This document shows, piece by piece, positions 43,569-55,145 of a DNA stretch of 64,000 nucleotides. The translations under genes were made by a program, and so were the position numbers. Source of the DNA: Chionoecetes opilio (lineage: Eukaryota > Arthropoda > Malacostraca > Decapoda > Majidae); the NCBI GenBank assembly GCA_016584305.1, contig JACEEZ010001253.1, forward strand, positions 686,001 through 750,000, given 5' to 3'. Every line of letters begins with the position of its first letter. Positions within the stretch are counted from its first letter, which is position 1. The notes beneath the pieces were generated by a model, which did no database searches, had not been told where the DNA came from, and was given only the letters and a program-made list of their open reading frames with translations.

Positions 43569-44039
43569 ATGGCTCGTTGGGCTGAGTGCTTTGGGCAGTT
43601 GTTCACGGTGGACCCTCCAACTGAGCAGCTTCACACCACTGGGTTACAGGCAGTGGATGCCGATCCACCCATTGACGAAACCGCACCCTCTCTTGCCGAA
43701 GTCAGAGAGGCTGTAGCAAAGTTGAAGGGTGGAAAGGCAGCTGGTGTTTGTAATATCAGTGCGGAGCTCCTCAAAGCTGGGGGTGAGGCCATGATCCGCG
43801 GGTTGCATGCTGTCCTGACTGCCGTGTGGCAATCAGGTACCATTCCTCCTGACTGGAAAAGGGGGCTGGTCGTCCCTATCTGGAAAGTGAAAGGGGACCG
43901 TCAGGACTGCAACAATTACCGCGGTATTACACTGCTCAGCGTACCAGGCAAGGTACGCTGCCTATCTATTGCTGACACGAATTCGCAGTCATCTGGTGAA
44001 GCATCAGAGACCTCAGCAGTCTGGGTTCACGCCTGGTAA
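43569..44039 (+). pseudogene. RTE1 copy D linker and RT start
   Basis: Frame with RWAECFGQLFTVDPPTEQLH, LAEVREAVAKLKGGKAAGVC and NISAELLKAGG (RT start), NNYRGITLLSVPGKV. A one-base insertion near 43952 (GGTACGCTGCC against GGTGCTTGCC in copies B and E) moves the rest into the frame of the next entry. Confidence 0.88.
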
Positions 44040-45234
44040 GTCAACAACGGACCGTATCCTAGCGCTTCGTGTCCTGGTGGAACGCCGACGTGAGTTTCGA
44101 CAGGGTATGCTTGCAGCCTATGTTGATCTCAAGAAGGCGTTTGACTCAGTGCATCGTGAGTCACTCTGGGATCTTCTGCGACTTCGAGGGATTCCTGCAA
44201 GGACTATTGGTTTGATAACTGGTCTGTATTCTGGGACTGAGAGTGCTGTGAAATGTGGGGCAGGTGTATCCAGCTTCTTTCCTGTGAATACAGGAGTGAG
44301 GCAAGGGTGCGTCCTTGCCCCATCACTTTTCAACGCTTGTATGGACTGGGTATTGGACAAGGTTGTAGATCAAAGTGATTGTGGAGCATCCGTCGGCAAC
44401 ACCAAGATCACTGATCTTGTTTTTGCCGATGATGCAGTAATCTTTGCTGAGTCGCTGGAGGTCTTGGTGATGGCTCTCGAGGCGCTGCACGAGGAAGCAA
44501 AGCCTTTGGGACTTGAGGTCTCCTGGCTCAAGACCAAGGTCCAGGTGTTTGGAGACTTACTAGATGAAGCAGTACAGTCTGTTCATGCGTGTGGCGAGGA
44601 CATTGAGATCTTGGAAAGTTTTACATACCTTGGTAGCGCAGTCCATAATGACGGCGGGTCACGTCAAGAAGTCTTACGGCGGATTGGCATAGCCCACGGT
44701 GTTATGGACTCGCTCAGCGGGAGTATTTGGCGTTGTCGGTACCTGTGCAGGAGGACAAAGATCCGGATCTTCAAGTCGCTTGTGATCCCTGTCTTACTCT
44801 ATGGTTGTGAGACATGGACACTAAATAGTGACTTGAAGAGACGAATCAATGCCTTTGGTAATAAGTGTCTTCGCAGAATCATGGGGTATCGCTGGGATGA
44901 TTACGTGTCAAATCAGCGATTGCACCGTGAGACTGAATCGAGGCCTATTGCCTGCATAGTCCGTCAGCGCCAACTTTGGCTATATGGGCATGTGGCACGC
45001 TACCCTGAAACCGATCCTACCCATCGGGTTGTATCTGTAAGAGACAATCCGGTGTGGAGGAGGCCAAGGGGGCGCCCACAAGGCTCGTGGCTGGGGCAAG
45101 TTGATGTTTCTTGTCGAGAGCTGCTTGGTATGGGAAAGGAGCCTGCATGGGAACTCGCGCGTGGTGACCCCCGGGAGTGGCGTCGTAGGGTGGGCGAGGC
45201 GACGCGCCCCCCGGCGTATGCCCCCAATGATTGA
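43969..45234 (+). CDS. RTE1 reverse transcriptase, 421 codons open
   Basis: The longest intact RTE1 frame. RT palm: QSGFTPGKSTTDRILALRVL, YVDLKKAFDSVHRESLWDLL (catalytic D), GVRQGCVLAPSLFNACMDWV, TDLVFADDAVIFAES (intact FADD). Thumb and C-terminus: FTYLGSAVHNDGGS, IPVLLYGCETWTLNSDLKRR, CLRRIMGYRWDDYVSNQRLH, RRPRGRPQGSWLGQVDVSCR, ending PPAYAPND then TGA. The terminal TGA is supplied by the TGAT tail itself. All catalytic residues seen are intact; only the upstream frameshift and 5' truncation inactivate this copy. The first few residues are from before the shift point and not native. Confidence 0.9.
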   Translation: MLTRIRSHLVKHQRPQQSGFTPGKSTTDRILALRVLVERRREFRQGMLAAYVDLKKAFDSVHRESLWDLLRLRGIPARTIGLITGLYSGTESAVKCGAGVSSFFPVNTGVRQGCVLAPSLFNACMDWVLDKVVDQSDCGASVGNTKITDLVFADDAVIFAESLEVLVMALEALHEEAKPLGLEVSWLKTKVQVFGDLLDEAVQSVHACGEDIEILESFTYLGSAVHNDGGSRQEVLRRIGIAHGVMDSLSGSIWRCRYLCRRTKIRIFKSLVIPVLLYGCETWTLNSDLKRRINAFGNKCLRRIMGYRWDDYVSNQRLHRETESRPIACIVRQRQLWLYGHVARYPETDPTHRVVSVRDNPVWRRPRGRPQGSWLGQVDVSCRELLGMGKEPAWELARGDPREWRRRVGEATRPPAYAPND

Positions 45235-45558
45235 TTGATACCACCTCTGCCCATTTAAGAGCTGCCAGGGAATGAGTACCATTATTCTATTGTCGGCGGT
45301 CATTCGAATTTGCGGCATGAATTTTACGCCATGGATTATCTTTCTAATAGGGATATATATGTACTGAATATGCATACTATTTTTACAATACTTTGTAGAT
45401 TCTTCAGTATTGACAACAGTAATGATGGATTTACATATTTTTCAAGTTAAATACAAACCCCTGGAACCAGCTATGCACAATAGTGGGGGAGACCTTGAAT
45501 GTTGTTACCCTGGATAATCAATTAAAGTCGAAATCTTAGCCAGCCAATAAGTTCTCAC

Positions 45559-45678
45559 CTGCACACTTTTCACTTGTACAGCCACCACAGACAGAACTTC
45601 AACAGATATCCTGTTGAATTCATCAAAGCAACCCCATGAACCAGTCTGAGCCAAGCCTTTGTAGATGTTGCCACAAGA
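45559..45678 (-). CDS. DNAH9/11/17-like: Axonemal dynein heavy chain exon (Walker B)
   Basis: 120 bp, exactly 40 codons, acceptor TTTTTGCAG and donor GTGAG on the minus strand. It encodes [13 protein letters not shown], then GCFDEFNRI (Walker B of AAA1) and [17 protein letters not shown]. Phase 0 on both sides. The spacing to the Walker A exon is the family norm. Intact. Confidence 0.95.
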
Positions 45679-46121
45679 CTGCAAAAACAATAATTGTTAT
45701 ACAACATGTGAAAACTTCTCAACAGGATATTAGTGACACGTAGATACAAGTCTCTCAGCACATTAGGGGAACTATTGTGACACTCATTGCAAACATCATT
45801 CAATCTATTTTCCTATACACAGACAACCATTAAAACAGCTATTCCCTCTTTTTCCAAGATTCTCAGATGAAGCCTACTATACAGTGATAAGTTTTCATCT
45901 GTCTTCTATTAAGACTTTATGAATTGCTCTTTTTCATGAATAACATGTACATTTTGCAATAATGTAGGTTAACCTAGATATTGTCATCATTATTATGGAC
46001 ATATTTGAAAAAGACTAATTATATGTTAAAGTTCTTAATACTGTTATTGAAATGTTCATTAGTCATTTAACTTTTAAATTATATCATATCTTCAATATGT
46101 TTAGCAATCTCATATGTTTAC

Positions 46122-46256
46122 CTTATAGTCCATCTGCTCAGAACAATTGAAGACGTACACCATCATCCCAAGGGCACGCCCCAAATCCTTAGTTGTTTCT
46201 GTCTTCCCAGTCCCAGCCGGGCCAGACGGGGCCCCACCCATCACGAGATGCAGGGA
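46122..46256 (-). CDS. DNAH9/11/17-like: Axonemal dynein heavy chain exon (Walker A P-loop)
   Basis: 135 bp, 45 codons, acceptor TTGCAG and donor GTAAAC. It begins [20 protein letters not shown]: the GPAGTGKT P-loop binds the ATP that drives the power stroke. It continues [20 protein letters not shown] and [20 protein letters not shown] is the form seen in beta-type (DNAH9/11/17) chains. S occurs where many homologues have A before GPAGTGKT, a mild change. Intact. Confidence 0.95.
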
Positions 46257-46432
46257 CTGCAACACAATGTATTTCTGTCACGCTGTAGTTTTGATCCTTC
46301 ATCTCAATTGTAATAACTTCCACACTTATCTGAGTATTGTACTAAAACAAATGAAAATTTCGTACGTAAGTAGATATAAGCAGAAAAATATGATGTGTGA
46401 GTGAACAATGAAATCAAATCAAGGAACATTAC

Positions 46433-46568
46433 CTGTGTAAGAGTGATGTAACAACGGTCAGTGAGAGGGGTGATGACAAGACGTGTAGTATTTCCAAGGT
46501 ATTCATGATCATACTTCATCCTTGCATCACAAATATCCACAAAACAATTTGAGTCCTGTTCGTCCCAT
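46433..46568 (-). CDS. DNAH9/11/17-like: Axonemal dynein heavy chain exon (linker-AAA1 junction)
   Basis: 136 bp, acceptor ATACAG and donor GTAATG. The first base completes the arginine codon begun in the exon at 50818-50996. Encodes [20 protein letters not shown] and [20 protein letters not shown], then ITLTQ. The [19 protein letters not shown] segment precedes the P-loop in all axonemal heavy chains. It is separated from the P-loop exon by a 176-bp intron. Confidence 0.93.
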
Positions 46569-46876
46569 CTGTATATAAATGCATATATAAACATCACTGG
46601 CTACCATTTTGAAAATATTGTTATATAAACAAGTGCTTCAGTCATTTGATGCCACCTTGCACACCTGTACTTTTATGTACAGCCTTTTTGGTAGCTCTTC
46701 TAGTTTTAGGGTTCATCTTCAGAACCCATAACTCATAATTTATTTACTATATGTTATATAGCTCAACTTTGAGCTTTTAAGTAACAAACCAGCAATCAAT
46801 CATAACAAATCAAATATAATATGTTAATCATCACTTTACTTGTTCAATGAATCGAGTAATCAACATAACTCCTATT

Positions 46877-47004
<128 letters not shown>

Positions 47005-47218
47005 GAACATAAGACATAAGAAAGCTACAAGAGGCTAAGAGACCTACACGTGGTAGTTCCTGTTGCTTAACACTACCTACCTCCCTTTCATTCCCATCCA
47101 TGAAATTATCTAGCATCTTTTAAAACTCCTTATTGACTCTGCACTAACTACCTGATGACTAAATCCATTCCAATCATTTACCACCATATTTGTAAAATAG
47201 TTCTCCCAATTTCGTTTT

Positions 47219-49214
47219 AAAACCTTTGAACGTGAAACTCTACAAGCTGCCAAGGAGTGTATTGGGGAGCGCCCGAAGTCAAGGCGTGGTTTTGCCTCGA
47301 CGGAGACGCTGGAGAAAATCGAGGAGAGTCGCGCTGCCAGGCTAACTGGGAACAAGGACCAGCACAGGGCCCTGTCACGTCGGACTAGAACCCTCCTGGG
47401 GAGAGACAAGGAGAGGTATGTCAGGAGTCTCGCTGAGGATGTCGAGGGTCATTTGAACGCTAATGACCTCCGACCCACCTACCGAGCCCTGAAGAAGCTC
47501 CGTTCCAAGTTTCCATCTCGGGCGAGTGCTATTTGAACAGCAGATGGGCACCTCGTGTCGGACATGGATGGGCAGATGGCTCGTTGGGCTGAGTACTTCG
47601 GTCAGTTGTTCACGGTGGACCCTCCAACTGAGCAGCTTCACACCACTGGGTTACAGGCAGTGGATGCCAATCCTCCCATTGACGAAACCGCACCCTCTCT
47701 TGACGAAGTCAGAGAGGCTGTAACAAAGTTGAGGGTGGAAAGGCAGCTGGTGTTTGTAATATCAGTGCGGAGCTCCTCAAAGCTGGGGGTGAGGCCATGA
47801 TCCGCGGGTTGCATGGTGTCCTGACTGCCGTGTGGCAATCAGGTACCATTCCTCCTGACTGGAAAAGGGAGCTGGTCGTCCCTATCTGGAAAGAGAAAGG
47901 GGACCGTTAGGACTGCAACAATTACCGCGGTATTACACTGCTCAGCGTGCCAGGCAAGGTGCTTGCCCATCTATTGCTGACACGGAGCCGCAGTCATCTG
48001 CTGAAGCATCAGAGACCTCAGCAGTCTGGGTTCACGCCTGGTAAGTCAACAACGGACCGTATCCTAGCGCTTCGTGTCCTGGTGTAACGCCGACGTGAGT
48101 TTCGACAGGGGATGCTTGCAGCCTATGTTGATCTCAAGAAGGCGTTTGACTCAGTGCATCGTGAGTCACTTTTGGATCTTCTGCGATTTCGCGGGATTCC
48201 TGCAAGGACTATTGGTTTGATGACTGGTCTGTATTCTGGGACTGAGAGTGCTCTGAAGTGTGGGGGAGGTGTATCCAGCTTCTTTCCTGCTAATACAGGA
48301 GTGAGGCAAGGGTGCGTCCTTGCCCCATCACTTTTCAACACTTGTATGGACTGGGTATTGGGCAAAGTTGCAGATCAAAGTGATTGTGGAGCATCCCTCG
48401 GCATCACCTAGATCTTGTTTTTGCCGATGATACAGTAATCTTTGCTGGAGGTCCTGGTGATGGCACGAGGTGGCAAAGCTTTTGGGACTAGAGATCTCCT
48501 GGCTTAAGACCAAGGTCCAGGTGTTTGGAGACTTACTAGATGAAACAGTACAGTCTGTTCATGCGTGCGGCGAGGACATTGAGATCTTGGAAAGTTTTAC
48601 ATACCTTGGTAGCGCAGTCCATAATGACGGTGGGTCACGTCAAGAAGTCTTACGGTGGATTGGCATAGCCCATGGTGTTATGGACTCGCTCAGCAGGACT
48701 AGTTGGCGTTGTCGGTACCTGTGCAGGAGGACAAAGATCCGGATCTTCAAGTTCCTTGTGATCCCTGTCTTACTCTATGGTTGTGAGACATCGACACTAA
48801 ATAGCGACTTGAAGAGACGAATCGATGCCTTTGGAAATAAGTATCTTCGCAGAATCATGGGGTCCCGCTGGGATGATTACGTGTCAAATCAGCGATTGCA
48901 CCGGGAGACTGAATCGAGGCCTATTACCTGCATAATCCGTCAGCGCCAACTTCGGCTATTTGGGCATGTTGCACGCTACCCTGAAACCGATCCATCCCAT
49001 CGGGTTGTATCTGTAAGAGACAATCCGGCGTGGAGGAGGCCAAGGGGGCGCCCACAAGGCTCGCGGCTGGGGCAAGTTAATATTTCTTGACGAGAGCTGC
49101 TTGGTATGGGAAAGGAGCCTGCATGGGGACTCGCGAGTGGTGACCCCCGGGAGTGGCGTCGTAGGGTGGGCGAGGCGACGCGCCCTCCGGCGTATGCCCC
49201 CAATGATTGATTGA
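47219..49214 (+). mobile_element. RTE1 LINE copy E
   Basis: 5'-truncated, starting at the end of the endonuclease-RT linker (CCTTTGAACGTGAAACTCTA) and ending CCCCCAATGATTGATTGAT. It is inserted into the CR1-like element. I could not see a clear target-site duplication. Damage: TGA at 47534-47536, a shift near 47.73 kb, a TAA in the QERRREF region near 48.08 kb, and a small deletion near 48.41 kb around the FADD region. Confidence 0.9.
47222..49210 (+). pseudogene. RTE1 copy E linker and RT
   Basis: Recognisable parts: the linker helix region, RWAEYFGQLFTVDPPTEQLH, the GKAAG-equivalent in a shifted frame, LKKAFDSVHRESLLDLLRFR, GVRQGCVLAPSLFNTCMDWV, VFADDTVIFA (catalytic box present but followed by a deletion), FTYLGSAVHNDGGS, RRIMGSRWDDYVSNQRL, and VRDNPAWRRPRGRPQGSRLG followed by a TGA near 49.09 kb. 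It is closely related to copy D by eye. Confidence 0.88.
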
Positions 49215-50230
49215 TACCCTCTTTATTAGCCGTACAATCAAACCTTTTCTACATATCATTTATTGTATACCTTTAACCACTTAAACACTTATATCAGATC
49301 ACCCCTTACTCTACGCCTCTCGAGTGAGTGCAAATTTAATAGCTTAAATCTCCTCTGATAACTAAAGTTACGCATCCACTGTATCATCTTGCTCAGCCTT
49401 CTCTAGACTGATTATACCAATGCTGTATCCATCCTGTAATACGGGGACCAAAACTGTACTGCATAGTCTAGGTGAGGTCTGACTAGAGCGAAATGAAACT
49501 TTAGAATAACCTCAGCACTTCTAATTTTAACACTGTTGGCAATGAATCCTATAAACATATTAGTTCGATTTTTAGCTTCAATACATTGTTTCCTAGGACG
49601 GATGACGCACACTCAAATCTTTCTCACCTTCTGATCTTTTCAGTGATACATTCATTGCGTATAGTGTATCTATTACCAAGGTTTTCTCTACCAACATTCA
49701 TTATGCTACACTTGTCAATATTAAATTCCATCTGCCACCTGGTTACCCATACGTTTAACTTATCTAAGTGTCCTTTGCACACCGTTTACCCCAGACTGTG
49801 ATCTAATAATCCTACCTATCTTAGTATCATCAGCATACCTTCTGGTATCACTGCTATCCCAATATCTAAGTCATTGCTGTAAATTATAAAAAGAAATGGT
49901 CCCAAAAATGACCCCTGTGGAACCCCACTTGTTTTCTTCCCCAATTCAGATTTAGAACCATTAATAGTTACCCTTTGTTGGCTATGACTTAGCTAAGATA
50001 TTATCCTACGAAGGACCTTCCTTTCTATTCCATGTGCCTTAACATTATTTAAGAAAGTCTCATGCGGTACCTTATCGAATGCCTTACTAAAGTACAGGTA
50101 TTTAATATCATAATCCTCATCGTTATCTGCTGCCTCATAAACTTCCATGTAAAAACTCAATAAATTGGTGAGACATGATCTACTGCCTTGGTGAACCTAT
50201 GTTGTGAATCATTTACCAAACTATGCTTTT
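49215..50230 (-). pseudogene. CR1-like reverse transcriptase remnant
   Basis: In order on the minus strand: KYLYFSKAFDKVPHETFLNN (palm, first catalytic D region; FS for the usual LDF) near 50.1 kb, then SGVPQGSFLGPFLFIIYSND near 49.92 kb, RYADDTKIGRII (YADD box) near 49.83 kb after a shift, WQMEFNIDKCSIMNVG near 49.73 kb, and HFALVRPHLDYAVQFWSPYY near 49.45 kb. Order and motifs are those of CR1-type RTs. Several shifts and stops. Confidence 0.8.
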
Positions 50231-50239
50231 CTAAATGCT

Positions 50240-50817
50240 ATATAAGGTTTTTTGTACTAACAAGCTATTTGCATTATGTTAATTCAAGAAAACTGCAAAT
50301 CATTCACAAAAGAAGAAATCACTGAAACTATTTGTTACTGAGCCTTGGTAATTTAACTTAAGGTGGCAAATATATAATAAATAATAATGAATCCCGACTC
50401 TAATTCTAAGTATAGACATCCCATTGGGGAATCATTACATTTATTCACACAGTAGCATAAAATACATGATGTAATATTTCATGAATGTATAACTTTTGCA
50501 TCGAGAAAGCGTTTGAAATACCTTAATATTTTTGAAAAATGTTGTGCTTAACTTTGAAACTTTCATGCATTAAATAAAATATGGATTTAGCGTAACTCAA
50601 TTTGTTACAATTTGTATTAACGTAACTCTGCATTTTCATTAAGCCAAGTTACATCTAGAGCATCAAATGTACCCAAATGTGTTTTGTACACAAATACAAT
50701 TTGTGAATGCAAACTATATTTTCACTGTTCTCTTCAATATCTCATTTCACCTCGAATTGGTGATTCTGAGCTTTGTAAAGTGTTCTGTCGCATAAGGGTT
50801 AAATGATGATGACTTAC
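50240..50817. other. Dynein intron, nothing recognised
   Basis: AT-rich intron sequence adjoining the donor of the 50818-50996 exon. Confidence 0.45.
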
Positions 50818-50996
50818 CGGTGACGTAGCTGAGACTGCCATGCAAACTCTGCAGCACTCTCTATTCTTCCACTAATGAGTCTCCCAACCACGTCTCGTGC
50901 ATGAACATCAATGGTGCAGATGGTCATGATCTTTTGGCGCTGTTGTCGTGACAGCTCACCCAGCAAAAGGGATATAAGAGCATTTAGCTGCTGCAC
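50818..50996 (-). CDS. DNAH9/11/17-like: Axonemal dynein heavy chain exon (end of linker region)
   Basis: 179 bp, acceptor CTCTTCAG and donor GTAAG. 59 codons plus two bases: [20 protein letters not shown], then [20 protein letters not shown] and [19 protein letters not shown]. The [10 protein letters not shown] and [10 protein letters not shown] segments are the conserved stretch before AAA1 in beta-type heavy chains. This is the most upstream exon seen. The next exon toward the N-terminus is not recognisable in 50997-64000. Confidence 0.92.
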
Positions 50997-52644
50997 CTGA
51001 AGAGTAAAGAATAAATTAAGCTACAACTATGTAACTAATCTTTAAATAATGTTATTTTATAGTACACTATTGCCTAACCATTCACTAATATTTGGTTGTC
51101 ACCCCTTTCAAATTGCTAAATTTCGTTGAAAACCTATGCACCATATCAAGGTCTTACATAATAAAGATGGATTATGTCGTCATTGGTCTGCAGGGTCAAA
51201 TAAAGCATGCCTTCTCCTACTTCCACACCTTTTCTTCTACTTTTTTGTTCCTAACTTGTGATAAATAAAAATGGGTGATAAAACCCCTCATTTGGTCATA
51301 TGCAAAGTAAAAAATTAAAAAGATCTTAAATTTGGTCAGGCAGCTACAGTTACCAGCCACTACAGGGGGCCACCAATTTCCAGCCAGTAAAAGAGGGATG
51401 ATCATGTTGTTGTGAGGCAATGACTATTTTATCATAGGTAAATTCATATTTTTTTTCGTTACAAAATATTTTTCAATGCAGATGGCTATTTCTAACAGTG
51501 ATATAAAATATACTAGTTAGATTTGTTTTACTTAAACAAAAGACATCCTCCCGTGAAAAAACATAGTATTCAAACCAGTAATAGTAAAAGTTTGCGTCAT
51601 AAACTTAAGACAGCCTAAATCCGAACTTATGACCCATTTTGCTTACAAAGAAAAGTTAACATCAATTTCCATCAAATCAGAAAGGGAAAGATGTGTAAGT
51701 AATTATCAGTAATTTCTTAAACATCAGCATTGAGGGAAGTAGGTGAAAGCTCCCAATAATTTTTTCATCAAATTTGAGGGAAAGTTAAGGCAGGGGTGGT
51801 AGAGATAAAGACCTTGATGCAGGTTTATCCCAGTGACAAGCCGGAAGACGAATCAGGGCTGGCAGCTGGTAATTATATTTTCATTATATTGTGGCTAGGC
51901 GTAAGGGGACGTTCATTTCACTAGTTCAGGTTCATAAGAAAAACATTGGAGGGGTTGTTAGCCAAAGTGCATTTCTATCATCCTTTTGTAACGCGAGAAA
52001 ATGAGTCAATCCTGTGACTCACGATTGACGGAAAGTTTACACAAAGTTGTGAGCGTAAAGTAATATATAGCCATTTAATAAATAGTCATTTTTCTTCACT
52101 CCTCAGTCCCAATTCATTTGGATATAGGTATCCGTCCATATGTTCGTGGTCTCGTAGTCACTTGTGACATCACGGCAGGAAGGCAAGAGAGACGGCAGAC
52201 AGCTCTCTCTCTCTAAAGCCGACCCTCGCGCTGACTGGTTGGGTGTAGGGAATTGGTCCTGATAGCCCTTTATAAAGGTATGTGAGTGGCGGACGACTTA
52301 TAAGGATATCGTGTGCATTGATTAGCTCATGACAGACTTGTAACTTGTGATACATATGCAGGGTTTCGTTCCTGGGGAGGTGAGCGGAGCTGAGTGGTGA
52401 TACACCGGCTTGTGGCACACGTGCTTCATGGCGAGAGTTGGATCCCGCTGAGTGGTAGCAGAGGGGGTGACCATCCTGGACACCAGTATTAAGTGCTAAG
52501 GCCATGTTACAGCATGAGTGTTTGTGTGTGTAGATAGGTAAATTACCTAGTAACGGTGGTTAGGAACTTTTGTGATTGTGTTAAGCCCAAGTGAGAATTG
52601 AGTCGTTTCGGGTATTATTATTGTTTCGTGATTTTGGTGAAACC
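50997..52644. other. Intronic or intergenic, nothing recognised
   Basis: AT-rich sequence with no motif-bearing frames. A denser GC patch near 52.17-52.50 kb has a 111-codon minus frame without recognisable motifs. Confidence 0.4.
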
Positions 52645-52647
52645 TTA

Positions 52648-53337
52648 AGGTGCGGTCACACGGACAATTTTCTGGCAATATTACAGCCGGCAACGCAAAC
52701 GCGGCCCAAACTCGGATATAATTGCGAGTTCTAATGAACACGAGCATGTTGGTGTTTCGAGAATATTCTTGCCAGAATATGGTCACCAAATTCCCACCAC
52801 AAACTCATATTATTTGACATTTATTTTTAATGCACGCTCTAATTCAATATACAGAAGCTGAAATACATAGCTACAAAGTGGCAAGAACCGATTACAAGAC
52901 GAATTGTGAAGCCCTGTACACTCTTGTACGTGTTTTTAAGCGATTTGAAGGATACAAAACACCAAGAAAAATGTAAATGAGTTATGGCTGGTATACATTT
53001 TCCTTGTTGACGGTCTATTAATAACTAAACAATTTAGGGGATACCAACTTATTATTGATCACTTTGATGTTGAATGTTGAATGTTATATGTCTGACGCAC
53101 TTCCATACACAAGAATCCATTTCAATCATTCACCACCCTATTTGTGAACCAGTTTCTCCCTATTTCTCCCTATTTTTCCAAAGACGCTTCTTCAGATACA
53201 TCTTGAGAAGCCAAAATTGCCATTCAAATTATTGCTACCTCTGAAAGTCCGTGTGACCAAAACACGGCAAGGTGTTGCCTTTGCTGAATAATTGCAGCCT
53301 GAATATTGACGGAAAAGTTGCTCATGTGACCGCGGCT
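52648..53337. mobile_element. MITE-5, 690 bp, TTA target-site duplication
   Basis: Ends AGGTGCGGTCACACGGACAA and (reverse) AGCCGCGGTCACATGAGCAA, with further subterminal similarity (TTTTC.G.CAATATT). TTA at 52645-52647 and 53338-53340. It contains a CR1-like 3' fragment near 53.10-53.20 kb that resembles 47.15-47.22 kb. Confidence 0.75.
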
Positions 53338-53340
53338 TTA

Positions 53341-53800
53341 GAGTGGGGATGTGATTACTGATCTTGATAATTATAAAGAAACCTTGTTAACTATAATAAC
53401 TATATATTATATTTAACTATAATAACTATATAATAACTTATATTATATTTGTTCATTTGATTCAGTTACCCTCATTCTGAATTCTTATTTTTTTTCCCAC
53501 TTAAGCAATGTTCAGGGTGTTCAACCTTTCACACAAGAATTCACGTGTGAACAATTCATTATCAAGCTCTAATTATTGTGGGCCATCATCAATATGTAAA
53601 ACATTATATTTCCTTTCTAATGTCATCTACATTTCACAGAGCTCACCAATCACCTTCTCTTTGACATGCAAGTCAGTTCATCATTAATTTCCTATACTTG
53701 CATGTCTGCAAATTCTTCCCTACTACAGGTTCACAATCTTTTATCCGAAATTCTGAAAACCGAAAAGCTCCGAAAACCGATTTTTTTTTCCAGACTCTCT
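53341..53800. other. AT-rich stretch, nothing recognised
   Basis: (TATAA/CTATA)-rich near 53.39-53.45 kb, otherwise unremarkable. Confidence 0.4.
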
Positions 53801-53805
53801 GTCAG

Positions 53806-53872
53806 GCAATAATAGCCTACAGTCGCTATAGGCTCAGAATATATATATATAAAAAAAAAAAAAAAAAAAAAC
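53806..53872 (+). mobile_element. SINE-B 3' fragment
   Basis: GCCTACAGTCGCTATAGGCT followed by an A-run is the reverse complement of the 3' end of SINE-B as seen at 21849 and 43046. It is a severely 5'-truncated copy on the plus strand. Confidence 0.6.
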
Positions 53873-53887
53873 TGGTCACACTTTATG

Positions 53888-53889
<2 letters not shown>

Positions 53890-53944
<55 letters not shown>

Positions 53945-53965
53945 CTCGCTCTCTCTCTCTCTCTC
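53890..53965. repeat. (CT)n microsatellite
   Basis: 76 bp of CT with three CG interruptions. It is directly followed by a CR1-like RT fragment. Confidence 0.95.
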
Positions 53966-55145
53966 ACCACACACACAAGGCATTTGTTAAAGTACCCCAT
54001 GAGAGGCTGGCTAGTTTGGAAATTGGAAAATATAGGAGGAATCAAAGTGATGATCAAAACCTGGATGGAAAGTTATCTAAGAGGAAGAGAAATGAGAACA
54101 GTTACCCAGGGAGCCAAGTGAAAAATCGGTCCCGGCGTGCTGTAAAAGGTTGGCCTACAAAAACCCAATCTACATATACCTAGGATCATAATCTAGAGAG
54201 CCAACCTTCTGAAAAAGTTGCTGGAAATTTTTACCAGCCAAAAAACAAAAAAATCGAGAATTCAAGCCACACTGGCACTAACTCGGACCTTAGTAGTGAT
54301 GTTCTCTGCAATGATGATTCATAGCATGTATTTCTAGTATTTTTCAGTGTTTCTAGATGTGCATGTGAGCTTTGTGGTCAATGCATTGAGCTTACGCTGA
54401 AAACACTTCAATTTCAGTGTAATTATGATTATTTTATGCTAAGCATTGGAACAGAAGATGAAAATGTAGTTGTTGATTTGGCATTCGTTATTTTCTGTTT
54501 CCTATGACTTCTGTTTTGTGCTATAGTGGTGGTGGGTAGTTACAGCATGCGCTTTTTTATTTCTTACAGGTTTCTATGCCGAGCAAAGGAGGGAAAACAA
54601 CTGAAGCAATAATGGTGTCTCTTATTGTTTTCGATGGTGCATGACTGCATGTGAGTTGAATGGTAAGGCTATTGAGTTAATGCTGAAAAACAAATCCTTT
54701 ATCATTTTGGTCCTGTTCTATCTAACACTGAACGTTCACTGGAACAGAGGAAGAAAATGTAGTTGTTGGGTCTGGCATTCATTTTTATCTGTTTTTCTAT
54801 ATCTTTTGTTTTGTACTATAGTGGTGGTGGGTAGTAATGTGTTTTTTATTTTATTTGTTACAGGCTTCTAAATGCAAGGTGTTAGTAAAAGATGAGAGTT
54901 GATATTTAGTGGGGTACCACAAGAATCAGAGCTGGCACCAATAATGTTCATGATTTATGTCAGTGACATGACTGATGAAATAAAAAGTTATATTAGTTTG
55001 TTTGCGGATGATGCAAAACTATTAAGATAAAACAAAAGTTATAAAAATTGTAAAACACTACAAAATGACCTGAACAAGATCTACGAATGGAGCAGAACAT
55101 GGGAAATGGAATTTAATGTGAACAAGTGTCATGTGATAGAAATTG
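53966..55145 (+). pseudogene. CR1-like RT remnant with internal duplication
   Basis: Plus strand: KAFVKVPHERLA, then a shifted IKTWMESYLRGREMRTVTQG (palm, 54.0-54.12 kb). It resumes at 54.9 kb with SGVPQESELAPIMFMIYVSD, SLFADDAKLLR (FADD box) and RTWEMEFNVNKCHVIEI. Between the halves is unrelated sequence (54.13-54.88 kb) that contains a 293-bp diverged tandem duplication, marked by GAAAATGTAGTTGTTG at 54460 and 54753. Confidence 0.75.

Larger units (their letters stand above)
43569..45238 (+). mobile_element. RTE1 LINE copy D, 11-bp TSD, best-preserved RT
   Basis: 5'-truncated at the linker. It ends CCCCCAATGATTGATTGA. The target-site duplication TACCACCTCTG lies at 43558-43568 and 45239-45249. 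Only one frameshift was noticed over 1.67 kb. Confidence 0.93.
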
